64,000 bases of DNA from Treponema denticola (GTDB lineage Bacteria > Spirochaetota > Spirochaetia > Treponematales > Treponemataceae): the NCBI RefSeq assembly GCF_024400535.1, contig NZ_CP038800.1, forward strand, positions 1,116,001 through 1,180,000, in the 5' to 3' direction. Of this stretch, positions 54,351 to 62,409 are shown piece after piece. The notes beneath the pieces were generated by a model. That model did not search any database. It had not been told where the DNA came from and was given only the letters and a program-made list of their open reading frames with translations. How positions within the stretch are numbered: position 1 is the first letter of the stretch; each line of letters starts with the position of its first letter. Made by a program: the position numbers and the translations under genes.

Positions 54351-54412
54351 AGTGCGATTAAACTCCTTTTACGCATATAGCGATATAGACTTGTTAAAGA
54401 CAAGCGACACTA

Positions 54413-54441
54413 ACTATACAATCAAAATTACAAGTTGTCAA
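54413..54441 (-). promoter_or_regulatory. Promoter of the symporter-grdX operon
   Basis: On the minus strand, TTGACA (54441-54436), 17-nt spacer, TATAGT (54418-54413). The leader of about 55 nt contains a small hairpin (CTTGT with ACAAG) before AAGGAG. Confidence 0.7.
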
Positions 54442-54503
54442 GATATTGATACGTAAAAATAAAATACTTTTATAATTATGTTCACTTTTTTATATAAAAT
54501 AAC

Positions 54504-54531
54504 TTGACTTTGAACGTTGTTTTTGTATAAT
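54504..54531 (+). promoter_or_regulatory. Promoter of the broken licCA-type gene, probably leaderless
   Basis: TTGACT (54504-54509), a 16-nt spacer, TATAAT (54526-54531). The ATG is at 54540, 8 nt after the -10, with no Shine-Dalgarno, so the mRNA would be leaderless. Confidence 0.65.
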
Positions 54532-54539
54532 GTAGATGT

Positions 54540-56317
54540 ATGAAAAGAAGATACTTTCAAATTATAAAACTGATGCAAAAAGATAAGGATATTTCGCAAA
54601 GAAATATTGCTAAGACCTTAAAAATATCCTTGGCCTATGTGAATAAGATTTTATTTGATATGGAGCATGACGGTTTTTTGTATACCGAAGGAGTTCCGCC
54701 TTTTGGGAAAAAGCGGCTTACGGAAAATGCCTTAAAAGCTTTTGAGGAATGTAAGGTGGATAATGCAATTATTATGGCTGCCGGTTTCGGCTCGCGTTTT
54801 GTACCCTTAACCTATGCAACGCCTAAGGGCTTGTTGGAAGTATTCGGTGAAAGAATGATCGAAAGGCAAATTGAACAGCTGAAAACTGCCGGCATTAACG
54901 ATATAACTATAGTCGTAGGCTATTTAAAGGAAACCTTTGAATATCTTATAGATAAGTACGGTGTAAAATTCGTATATAATCCTGACTTTAAAAATTAAAA
55001 CAATCTTTCGACCCTTTACCATGTAAGAGATGAGCTTAAAAGCACCTATATTCTTTCAAGCGATAATTGGCTTAGGGAGAACATGTATCATTCCCATGAA
55101 TATGATTCATGGTATTCTTCCGTTAAGGTAACCGGCAAAACAAAGGAGTGGATATTAAAGCTAGGTCTGCACGATAAAATTATGAGCGTAAAAAGTGGGA
55201 GGCCGAAGCGGCTGGGTTATGTACGGCCCCGTCTATTTTTCAAAGGAGTTTTCGGATAAGATACGTCCCTTGATTGAAGAAGCCTATAAAAGAGATGATA
55301 CGGACGATTGGTATTGGGAAGATGTCTATATGAGGAATATAAAAGAGCTAACCATGTTTGCAAACAAGCAGGGTGAACATCAGGTATATGAATTTGAATC
55401 TCTTGACGAAATTCGCCTCTTTGATTCATCTTATCTTATTTCCTCCCATGATAAATGGCTTGAACTTATATCGGATGTATTTAAACGTCCTGAGCACAGT
55501 ATTACAAATCTAAAGCCTCTTAAATTTGGGATGACAAACAAATCTTTTTTGTTTGAATTTGAAGGTGAAGAATATATTTTTAGAATACCGGGAGAGGGGA
55601 CCGAAGCTCTTATAAATAGAAAGGAAGAATATGAAGTCTACAAGGCTATTTCTCCTTTAAATTTAAGCGATTCTATTATTTACTTTGATCCTGAAAAGGG
55701 GGTAAAAATTACCAAGTTTATTCCCAATTCCCATACTGCGGATGCCCGTAATCCTGAAGACTTAAAAAAATGTATGAAGGTAGCCCGCCGCCTGCATGAG
55801 TCCGGCTTAAATGTTGCCCATTCCTTTGATCTTCGTGAACGGATAAATTATTACGAAAAAATTGCAAACGAAAAAAAACGGTATTTTATATCATGATTAT
55901 AATGAGATTAGAAATTTAATGAATGAGCTTTTAGAATTGATTGAAAATATGGAAAAACCTCACGTTTTATGTCATATAGATCTTGTGCCTGATAATTTTA
56001 TAATTAGCGACGATGATGTGCATTTAATTGACTGGGAATATGCGGCTATGTGTGACCCTCTCATAGATATAGCAATGTTTGCTATTTATGCCTACTATGA
56101 CAATACCGAACTTGAAAATTTGATGGAGCTTTATTTTCAAAGAAAGCCTGAAAAAGATGAAAGGCTTCGTATCTATTGCTATGTCGCTCTTTCGGGTTTT
56201 TTATGGGCCCTTTGGACTTGTTATAAAGAGGCGCTAGGCGTTAACTTTGGAGATTACGGTTTAAAGATGTACCGGTATGCAAAGGATTATTATAAAAGGG
56301 TAAAGGAAATACGATAA
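54540..56317 (+). pseudogene. HTH-cytidylyltransferase-choline kinase fusion (LicC-LicA type), broken three times
   Basis: The original gene would code for about 591 aa: an N-terminal winged helix (RNIAKTLKISLAYVNKILFDMEHDGF), a nucleotidyltransferase (NAIIMAAGFGSRFVPLTYATPKGLLEVFG), and a choline/ethanolamine kinase-like domain (CHIDLVPDNFI, VHLIDWEYAA). It is interrupted by an in-frame TAA at 54996-54998 and by two frameshifts. Near 55190, removing one A from a 5-A run restores SVKVGGRSGWVMYGP. Near 55871-55878, an 8-A run should be 7 to join EKIANEK to NGILYHDY. Subtracting two bases leaves exactly 592 codons. It would make CDP-choline precursors, next to a BCCT carrier. Decay, phase variation or base errors are all possible. 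Confidence 0.85.
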
Positions 56318-56379
56318 ACATTACGGCTTGAAATACAAGCCTCCATGTTTATCTTCGAGTTTTGTGCTGCGCACAAAAC
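56313..56379 (+). repeat. Dispersed hairpin element, copy C (BCCT leader)
   Basis: First hairpin 56313-56353: arms GATAAACAT and ATGTTTATC, and an inner GGCTTG/CAAGCC stem. The left arm includes the stop codon of the gene at 54540. Second hairpin 56359-56379: GTTTTGTGC and GCACAAAAC around TGC. The last base of each outer arm differs from copies A and B, and its partner differs too, so pairing is kept. Confidence 0.88.
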
Positions 56380-56394
56380 ATCGTTATATTTTAT

Positions 56395-56468
56395 GCAGTT
56401 TGTAAACAAACTGCTTGAAAAAACTCTTTTCGGAAGCTGAGGCTTCCTGCAAAATTTTTTTTATATGT
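56395..56468 (+). promoter_or_regulatory. Third and fourth leader hairpins before the BCCT gene
   Basis: GCAGTTTGT (56395-56403) pairs with ACAAACTGC (56406-56414). GGAAGC (56432-56437) pairs with GCTTCC (56442-56447), with flanking TTTT/AAAA able to extend the stem, followed by about eight Ts and then AGGAGG. The last hairpin resembles a terminator placed just before the ribosome site, as in an attenuator. Confidence 0.6.
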
Positions 56469-56480
56469 AGGAGGTAATTA

Positions 56481-58049
56481 ATGATGAACACTGAAGATGA
56501 ATTGGGTGTAAAGGAACTTGAATTAAAGGATAAAAATGAGATTGACTGGCTTATAACCGTATTACCCCTTGCAGTAATAATCTGCTTGACGGGATTGGTT
56601 CTTTTTTTTCCTGTAGAATCGATGAAGGTAGTTGATGCTCTTTGGTCTGTTTTTGTAAACAAACTGGGGTTTTTCTATATTTTGCTCGGCTTGGGTCTTG
56701 TTTTTACCGCCATAGGTTTAGCCGTTTCAAGATTCGGAACTGTAAAGCTGGGAAACCTTGAAAAACCGCGTTACGGGAATTTTACATGGGGTTCTATGAT
56801 TTTTACCTCGACTATGGCAGCCGATATTCTTTACTGGTCGCTTATAGAGTGGGCATATTATTTTGGGGAAAGTCCCTTCGGACTGTCTTCTCTTTCATTG
56901 GCGGAAAGGCAGGATTGGGCCGCTGCCTATCCTCTATTCCATTGGGGAATAACACCATGGGCTTTTCATATAGTGCCTGCCGTAGCCTTTGCCTACATGC
57001 TCCATGTAAGGGGAAGAACAAAGCAAAAGCTGTCCGAAAGCTGTCGCCCTATTTTTGGGAATAAGATTGACGGTCCTATAGGAAAGATGATAGATGTTTT
57101 TTCCGTAATAGGATTATTGGCCGGAACTGCTACAACATTTTCGCTTGCAACTCCTCTTTTGTCTTTGGCTGTTTCTACTATTTTTGGGATCCCTCAAGGG
57201 AAGATTTTGACACTTGCCATTCTTCTTATAATAGCTGCCGTCTACACGGCTGCCGTTTTATTGGGCTTAAAGGGGATTTCTCAGCTTGCAAAGATTTCGG
57301 TTGTTTCTTTTTGTGTTCTTCTAGGTCTTGTCTTTATAGCCTCACCCAAAATCTATGTAATTGAGACAAGCATAACGGGAATCGGAAAGGTTATTCAAAA
57401 CTTTTTCGGTATGTCCACATGGATGGACCCATTGCGTATTTCCGGAGAAGGCGGGGCGGGCTTCCCTCAAAACTGGACAATATTTTATTGGGCTTATTGG
57501 ATAGCATGGTTTGTTGCAACTCCTTTCTTTATAGGAAAAATTTCGGAAGGCCGTACAATAAAAAATACCATAATCGGCGGTCTTATCTGCGGTATAGCGG
57601 GGACTTATTGCTCTTTTATAATCCTTGGAAATTACGGGCTTCATTTACAGGCTCATGGAATATTTGATGCGGCTTCTGCTTTAAAGGAAACGGATCCTTC
57701 TCAAGTTATCTTGCAAATTCTTAACAACCTTCCTTATGCAAAAATAGTTTTAGGTGTTTTGATAATTACGATGATAGCCTTTTATTCGAGTACCTTTGAT
57801 GCAATTACTTTGGTAATAGCTTCCTATTCTCAAAAGAACCTTGAAAAACACTCGGAGCCTAAAAAGGGCTTAAGGGCATTTTGGGCTGTAGTTTTTGTAA
57901 TGCTTCCTGCAGCCTTAATCCTTGTGGGAACTAATTTAAACCAGCTTCAAAGTCTTTCGATTATAGCCGCCTTTCCTTTAGGAATTATAATAATATTGAT
58001 AGTTATAAGTCTTTTTAAGGAACTAAAACATAACGGAGGATATAGGTAA
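56481..58049 (+). CDS. BCCT-family choline/betaine/carnitine transporter
   Basis: A 522-aa secondary carrier with about twelve membrane helices. Family signature segments: FTWGSMIFTSTMAADILYWSLIEWAYYFGESPFG, AAYPLFHWGITPWAFHIVPAVAFAYMLHVRGR and NWTIFYWAYWIAWFVATPFFIGKISEGRTIKN. BCCT carriers take up quaternary amines such as choline, betaine or carnitine. The AGGAGG site lies right after the leader hairpins. The upstream choline-phosphate gene suggests choline as substrate (inference). Confidence 0.96.
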   Translation: MMNTEDELGVKELELKDKNEIDWLITVLPLAVIICLTGLVLFFPVESMKVVDALWSVFVNKLGFFYILLGLGLVFTAIGLAVSRFGTVKLGNLEKPRYGNFTWGSMIFTSTMAADILYWSLIEWAYYFGESPFGLSSLSLAERQDWAAAYPLFHWGITPWAFHIVPAVAFAYMLHVRGRTKQKLSESCRPIFGNKIDGPIGKMIDVFSVIGLLAGTATTFSLATPLLSLAVSTIFGIPQGKILTLAILLIIAAVYTAAVLLGLKGISQLAKISVVSFCVLLGLVFIASPKIYVIETSITGIGKVIQNFFGMSTWMDPLRISGEGGAGFPQNWTIFYWAYWIAWFVATPFFIGKISEGRTIKNTIIGGLICGIAGTYCSFIILGNYGLHLQAHGIFDAASALKETDPSQVILQILNNLPYAKIVLGVLIITMIAFYSSTFDAITLVIASYSQKNLEKHSEPKKGLRAFWAVVFVMLPAALILVGTNLNQLQSLSIIAAFPLGIIIILIVISLFKELKHNGGYR

Positions 58050-58061
58050 GCTCTACGCCCC

Positions 58062-58090
58062 TTGTTCCTTTTTTGTTTTAGTACTATAAT
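58062..58090 (+). promoter_or_regulatory. aspA promoter
   Basis: TTGTTC (58062-58067), a 17-nt spacer, TATAAT (58085-58090). A start near 58097 would leave a 26-nt leader with AGGAG before the ATG at 58123. Confidence 0.6.
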
Positions 58091-58122
58091 GCTTGCAATT
58101 ATCAATAAAATAGGAGTTTTTT

Positions 58123-59523
58123 ATGCGAAGGGAACATGACTTACTCGGAGAGTTGGATATTCCGGAAGATGCTTATTACGGTATTCAAACTTTCCGAAGT
58201 GTTGAAAATTTTCAAATTACAGGATTAAGGCTCTGTGATTTTCCCGATTTTATTAAGGGGCTTGCTTATACAAAGCAGGCAGCAGCCGAAGCTAACCATG
58301 AACTCGGCTATTTAAGCGATGAAGTTTACAAGGCTATGATTCAAGCTTGTAAAGAGGTTGCCGAAGGCAAATTCGACAAAGAATTTGTAGTCGATATGAT
58401 TCAGGGCGGAGCGGGAACTTCTACCAATATGAATGCAAACGAAGTTATAGCCAACCGCGCAAACGAAATTTTAGGAAAGGCTAAGGGAACTTATTCGCCA
58501 TGCCATCCCAATAATCATGTAAACTTTGCCCAGTCTACAAACGATGCCTATCCTACAGCTGCAAAGCTCGGCATCTCGTTAAATACACCGGCTCTTATAG
58601 ATGAGCTTAAATCCCTCATTTCTTCTTTTAGAAAAAAAGCCCAAGAACTTGGAGACAATATCAAGATGGGAAGAACCCAGCTTCAAGATGCCGTACCCAT
58701 GACTCTCGGCCAAGAATTTGAATCCTATGCCGCTTCTTTGGAAAGCGAAATTCCTCAGATTCAGTTTGCAAGGGAAAATCTTCACACCATAAATATGGGA
58801 GCTACCGCAATCGGAACAGGTATCAACTCGGATCCTAACTATACACCGAAAGTAACCTCTCATTTGGCAAAGATTTCGGGGCTTGATCTAAAGGCTGCAA
58901 AGAACATGATAGCCGCCACGAACGATACCTCCGACTTTGTAACATATTCTTCCGAGTTAAAGCGCCTTTCTGCAAAGCTTTCAAAGATATGCAGCGATTT
59001 ACGCCTTCTTTCTTCGGGCCCCAGAACAGGACTTTACGATATAAGTCTTCCTCCGATGCAGCCCGGTTCTTCTATCATGCCCGGAAAGGTAAACCCCGTT
59101 ATCCCTGAGGTTGTCAATCAAGTTTGCTATAGGGTTATCGGAAACGATACGGCTGTTGTTTTAGCTGCAGAATCGGGCCAGCTTGAGCTCAATGTTTTTG
59201 AACCCGTTATGATTTATTCTATCTTTGAGTCTATTAAACTTCTTATAAATGCAATGAAGACATTGAGAGAAAGATGCGTTACGGGCATTGTAGGAAACTA
59301 CGCTCATTGTAAGGAGAGTGTTCACCGAAGCATCGGCTTGGTTACCGCCTTAAATCCAGTCATCGGTTATGAGGCATCCTCCGATATTGCAAAGACAGCC
59401 TTGCGTGATAACCGCAGCGTTTATGACCTTGTTTTGGAAAGAGGCCTTCTTTCAAAAGAAAAATTGGATGAGGTTCTAAAACCCGAAAACATGACAAAGC
59501 CTAAGAACATGGTAAAAGCTTAA
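58123..59523 (+). CDS. aspA: Aspartate ammonia-lyase
   Basis: A 466-aa enzyme of the fumarase/aspartase superfamily, converting L-aspartate to fumarate and ammonia. MRREHDLLGELDIPEDAYYGIQTFRSVENFQITG is the typical aspartase start. The signature GSSIMPGKVNPVIPE with the catalytic Ser loop is at about residues 317-331, and GGAGTSTNMNANEVIANRA and HPNNHVNFAQSTNDAYPTA are the other conserved regions. Own promoter and terminator, so monocistronic. Confidence 0.97.
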   Translation: MRREHDLLGELDIPEDAYYGIQTFRSVENFQITGLRLCDFPDFIKGLAYTKQAAAEANHELGYLSDEVYKAMIQACKEVAEGKFDKEFVVDMIQGGAGTSTNMNANEVIANRANEILGKAKGTYSPCHPNNHVNFAQSTNDAYPTAAKLGISLNTPALIDELKSLISSFRKKAQELGDNIKMGRTQLQDAVPMTLGQEFESYAASLESEIPQIQFARENLHTINMGATAIGTGINSDPNYTPKVTSHLAKISGLDLKAAKNMIAATNDTSDFVTYSSELKRLSAKLSKICSDLRLLSSGPRTGLYDISLPPMQPGSSIMPGKVNPVIPEVVNQVCYRVIGNDTAVVLAAESGQLELNVFEPVMIYSIFESIKLLINAMKTLRERCVTGIVGNYAHCKESVHRSIGLVTALNPVIGYEASSDIAKTALRDNRSVYDLVLERGLLSKEKLDEVLKPENMTKPKNMVKA

Positions 59524-59540
59524 TCTGTAATCTTAATTTC

Positions 59541-59569
59541 AGTGCGTCTATTTTAGACGCACTTTTTTT
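59541..59569 (+). terminator. Rho-independent terminator after aspA
   Basis: AGTGCGTCTA (59541-59550) and TAGACGCACT (59554-59563) form a perfect 10-bp stem with a 3-nt loop and a following T-run. Confidence 0.95.
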
Positions 59570-59615
59570 ATTTCAATAAAGTAATTTCTTATTTTATAAA
59601 AGCCGTAATTACAAT

Positions 59616-59644
59616 TTGACATAAATCTAAAAAGAGTGTATAAT
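59616..59644 (+). promoter_or_regulatory. Promoter of the PnrA-ABC operon
   Basis: TTGACA (59616-59621), exactly 17 nt, TATAAT (59639-59644): full consensus at both boxes. Directly downstream, ACTAAC (59647-59652) and GTTAGT (59656-59661) form an inverted repeat over the start point, and GTTAATTG (59660-59667) pairs with CAATTAAC (59698-59705). Confidence 0.8.
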
Positions 59645-59724
59645 TTACTAACTTTGTTAGTTAATTGTCTATAAAAAACTTATTTTTAACTTTTTGTCAA
59701 TTAACATACAAAAAAGGAGTTTCT

Positions 59725-60798
59725 ATGAAAAATATTGTTAAAATTTTCATCGGTTGTCTTCTAATTCTTGGTGTGCTGACTTCTTGCAGCAAAGAAGAAG
59801 GCAAAAAGGCTTTGATGGTCGGTATGGTTACAGATGCCGGAACTATAGACGATAAATCCTTTAACCAAGGAACATGGGAAGGTATTAAAAAAGCTGAAAA
59901 AGATCTTGGTGTAAAGGTTAAATATCTAAAACCTGTCGGAACAACCGAAGCCGACTACATCAAAGAAATTTCAAACCTCTATGATTCAGGATATAAATTT
60001 ATTATTTGTCCCGGATTTAAATTTGAGACGGCCGTATTTAAAGCTCAGTCCAAGTACAAGGATGCCAAGTTTATCATAATCGACGGAAATGCTCATCCTG
60101 CCGATTCATATGATGCCCAAAACGGACCTAATACAATCGGAATCAGCTTTTTAGAAAATGAAGCCGGTTTCTTGGCAGGTGTTGCCGCTGCTTTACAGCA
60201 AAAAACAGGAAATTTCGGCTTTATCGGCGGTATGGAAATCCCTGCTGTACAAAAATTTAACTGGGGATGGCAGCAAGGTATTAAATATGCAAACGAAAAC
60301 CTCGGTACCAAAATTGAAATCTATCCTGAAAACTTTATATATCAGGGCGGATTTTCCGACATTGCAGCAGGTCAGCAGATTGCCGCTTCTATGTATGATA
60401 GGGGCGTTACCGTAATTCATGCTGCAGCCGGAGGTGTAGGTGTAGGCGTTATCAACGAAGCTAAAACCAGAACTCAGGCAGGAAAAAAAGTTTGGGTAGT
60501 AGGTGTCGACGTTGATCAATATGCAGAAGGAGTTATAGGAGACGGTTCTTCTATAATTCTTACATCTGCTATGAAGTATCTTGATAAGGCTTCATACGAT
60601 ATGGTTAAGGAAGAATTAAACGGAACATTTACAGGCGGACGCTCATTATTGTTCTCTGTAAAAGAAAACGGTGTTGGAATTCCTGCTAAAAATCCTAACC
60701 TTTCCGATGATGTTCAAAAAAAGGTAAATGAAATTTATCAAAAAATAAAGAAGGGTGAGATTGTAGTAAGTGCAGCTCAAGGCGATTTATTTAAATAA
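59725..60798 (+). CDS. PnrA/BMP-family nucleoside-binding lipoprotein
   Basis: A 357-aa basic-membrane-protein-family lipoprotein, like treponemal TmpC/PnrA, a purine nucleoside receptor. ATG 59725 follows AAGGAG; an in-frame ATG at 59665 lies in the leader. Signal peptide MKNIVKIFIGCLLILGVLTSC with lipobox LTSC. Motifs: VGMVTDAGTIDDKSFNQGTWEGI near the N-terminus and VTVIHAAAGGVGVGVINEAKTR near residue 230. It delivers substrate to the ABC transporter coded downstream. Confidence 0.96.
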   Translation: MKNIVKIFIGCLLILGVLTSCSKEEGKKALMVGMVTDAGTIDDKSFNQGTWEGIKKAEKDLGVKVKYLKPVGTTEADYIKEISNLYDSGYKFIICPGFKFETAVFKAQSKYKDAKFIIIDGNAHPADSYDAQNGPNTIGISFLENEAGFLAGVAAALQQKTGNFGFIGGMEIPAVQKFNWGWQQGIKYANENLGTKIEIYPENFIYQGGFSDIAAGQQIAASMYDRGVTVIHAAAGGVGVGVINEAKTRTQAGKKVWVVGVDVDQYAEGVIGDGSSIILTSAMKYLDKASYDMVKEELNGTFTGGRSLLFSVKENGVGIPAKNPNLSDDVQKKVNEIYQKIKKGEIVVSAAQGDLFK

Positions 60799-60821
60799 AA
60801 CTTAAAGAAGTTTACAAAGCC

Positions 60822-60859
60822 CTCTTTCTAAAGAAAGTGCTTTTCCAAGGAAGGGGGCC
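60822..60859 (+). other. Intercistronic hairpins between pnrA and the ABC ATPase gene
   Basis: CTTTC-TAAA-GAAAG, followed by CTTTTCC paired with GGAAGGG, lie in the 87-nt gap. Not followed by a T-run strong enough for termination; they could set a higher level of binding protein than transporter. Confidence 0.5.
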
Positions 60860-60885
60860 GTTTCTTATTTTTTGAGGAGTTCAAA

Positions 60886-62409
60886 TTGTCCCATTCTGAT
60901 TATGTGATTGAAATGAGAAATATCCGCAAGGAATTTCCCGGAATCGTAGCAAACGATGATATAAGCCTGTGCGTTAAACAGGGAGAAATACATGCGATTT
61001 TGGGAGAAAACGGAGCGGGGAAGTCGACTCTGATGAGCATCCTCTTCGGGCTTTACCATGCCGATAGAGGAGAAATCTATGTAAAGGGAAACAAGGTAAA
61101 AATAAACAGCCCAAATGATGCAAATGATCTAGGGATAGGAATGGTGCATCAGCATTTTAAGCTCATCCATAATTTTACCGTAACCGAAAATATTATTTTG
61201 GGTAAAGAAGGCGGTTTTATCCTAAACAAAAAAGAAGCCGAAAAACGGATAAAAGAGTTAAGCGATAAATACGGTCTTTTTATTGAACCTGATGCTCTTA
61301 TAAGCAATATCACTGTCGGTATGCAGCAAAGGGTTGAAATATTAAAAATGCTTTATAGGAATGCCGACATCCTAATCTTCGATGAGCCGACGGCAGTTTT
61401 AACCCCTCAAGAAATAAACGAACTTATGCAGATTATGCGGAACCTTGCCGCAGAAGGTAAGGCCATAATTCTTATTACCCATAAATTACAGGAAATTTTG
61501 GATGCAGCCGACAAGTGTACGATTATAAGGCGGGGAAAACTCATAGATGTTGTCGATGTGGCTTCTACAACCAAAAATGAACTTGCCTCCAAGATGGTGG
61601 GCCGTCCTGTAGACTTTAAGGTTCCGAAAGGGCCTTCAAATCCGGGAAAGCCGATTCTTGAAATTAAAAACTTAAACGTATTAAAAGAAAAAAAACTGCC
61701 TGCAGTAAGCAATTTTTCTCTTGAGGTCAGGGCAGGAGAAATCGTAGGTATAGCCGGCGTAGACGGAAACGGTCAAAGCGAGCTGGTCTATGCGCTTTCG
61801 GAGCTCATGCCGGTCGAGTCCGGCAGTATAATTTTAGACGGAAAAGATATTACAAACTTTTCCGTAAGAAAAAGAGCAGAATCGGGCTTAGGCCATGTTC
61901 CTGAAGACAGGCAAAAACACGGCCTTGTGTTACAGTATTCTATTGCCGAAAACATGGTCATAAAATCCTATTACACAAAAAACTTCCAAAAACACGGATT
62001 TTTAAATAAGGAAAAAATAAACTTCTTTGCTCAAAAAATCAGCGAAGTCTTCGATGTCCGCTCCGGTTCAGGTATAGAATCCAAAGCGGGAAATTTGAGC
62101 GGCGGTAATCAGCAAAAGGCGATTTTAGGAAGGGAAATTACCCTTGATCCGCCTCTTTTAATAGCGGTAAACCCTACGAGAGGACTTGATGTAGGAGCTA
62201 TAGAATCTATCCACAAGGAACTCGTAAAACACAGGGATAACGGAAGGGCTGTTCTTTTAATTTCTTTTGAACTTGACGAAATATTTAACCTTTCAGATAG
62301 GATAGCAGTAATGCACAGGGGGGCTTTAAGCGGAATTGTACGCCCTGAAGAAACCACCGCCGAAGAAGTAGGGCTTATGATGGCCGGCATGGGAGGAAAA
62401 AATGAGTAA
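60886..62409 (+). CDS. Nucleoside ABC transporter ATP-binding protein (double ABC)
   Basis: A 507-aa protein with two fused ABC domains, as in simple-sugar and nucleoside importers. TTG 60886 is preceded by GAGGAG. First domain: Walker [12 protein letters not shown] (about 38-48), signature ITVGMQQRVEIL, Walker B DILIFDEPTAVL. Second domain: Walker A-like GVDGNGQSELV, which lacks the Lys, and signature LSGGNQQKAILG with NPTRGLDVGAIE. The second site is expected to be weak or inactive, as usual in this family. It overlaps the permease by 8 nt. Confidence 0.97.
   Translation: MSHSDYVIEMRNIRKEFPGIVANDDISLCVKQGEIHAILGENGAGKSTLMSILFGLYHADRGEIYVKGNKVKINSPNDANDLGIGMVHQHFKLIHNFTVTENIILGKEGGFILNKKEAEKRIKELSDKYGLFIEPDALISNITVGMQQRVEILKMLYRNADILIFDEPTAVLTPQEINELMQIMRNLAAEGKAIILITHKLQEILDAADKCTIIRRGKLIDVVDVASTTKNELASKMVGRPVDFKVPKGPSNPGKPILEIKNLNVLKEKKLPAVSNFSLEVRAGEIVGIAGVDGNGQSELVYALSELMPVESGSIILDGKDITNFSVRKRAESGLGHVPEDRQKHGLVLQYSIAENMVIKSYYTKNFQKHGFLNKEKINFFAQKISEVFDVRSGSGIESKAGNLSGGNQQKAILGREITLDPPLLIAVNPTRGLDVGAIESIHKELVKHRDNGRAVLLISFELDEIFNLSDRIAVMHRGALSGIVRPEETTAEEVGLMMAGMGGKNE

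Noticed and set aside
59645-59724. Purine riboswitch before pnrA
   Set aside because: The characteristic three-way junction with paired loops is not present; only simple inverted repeats are.
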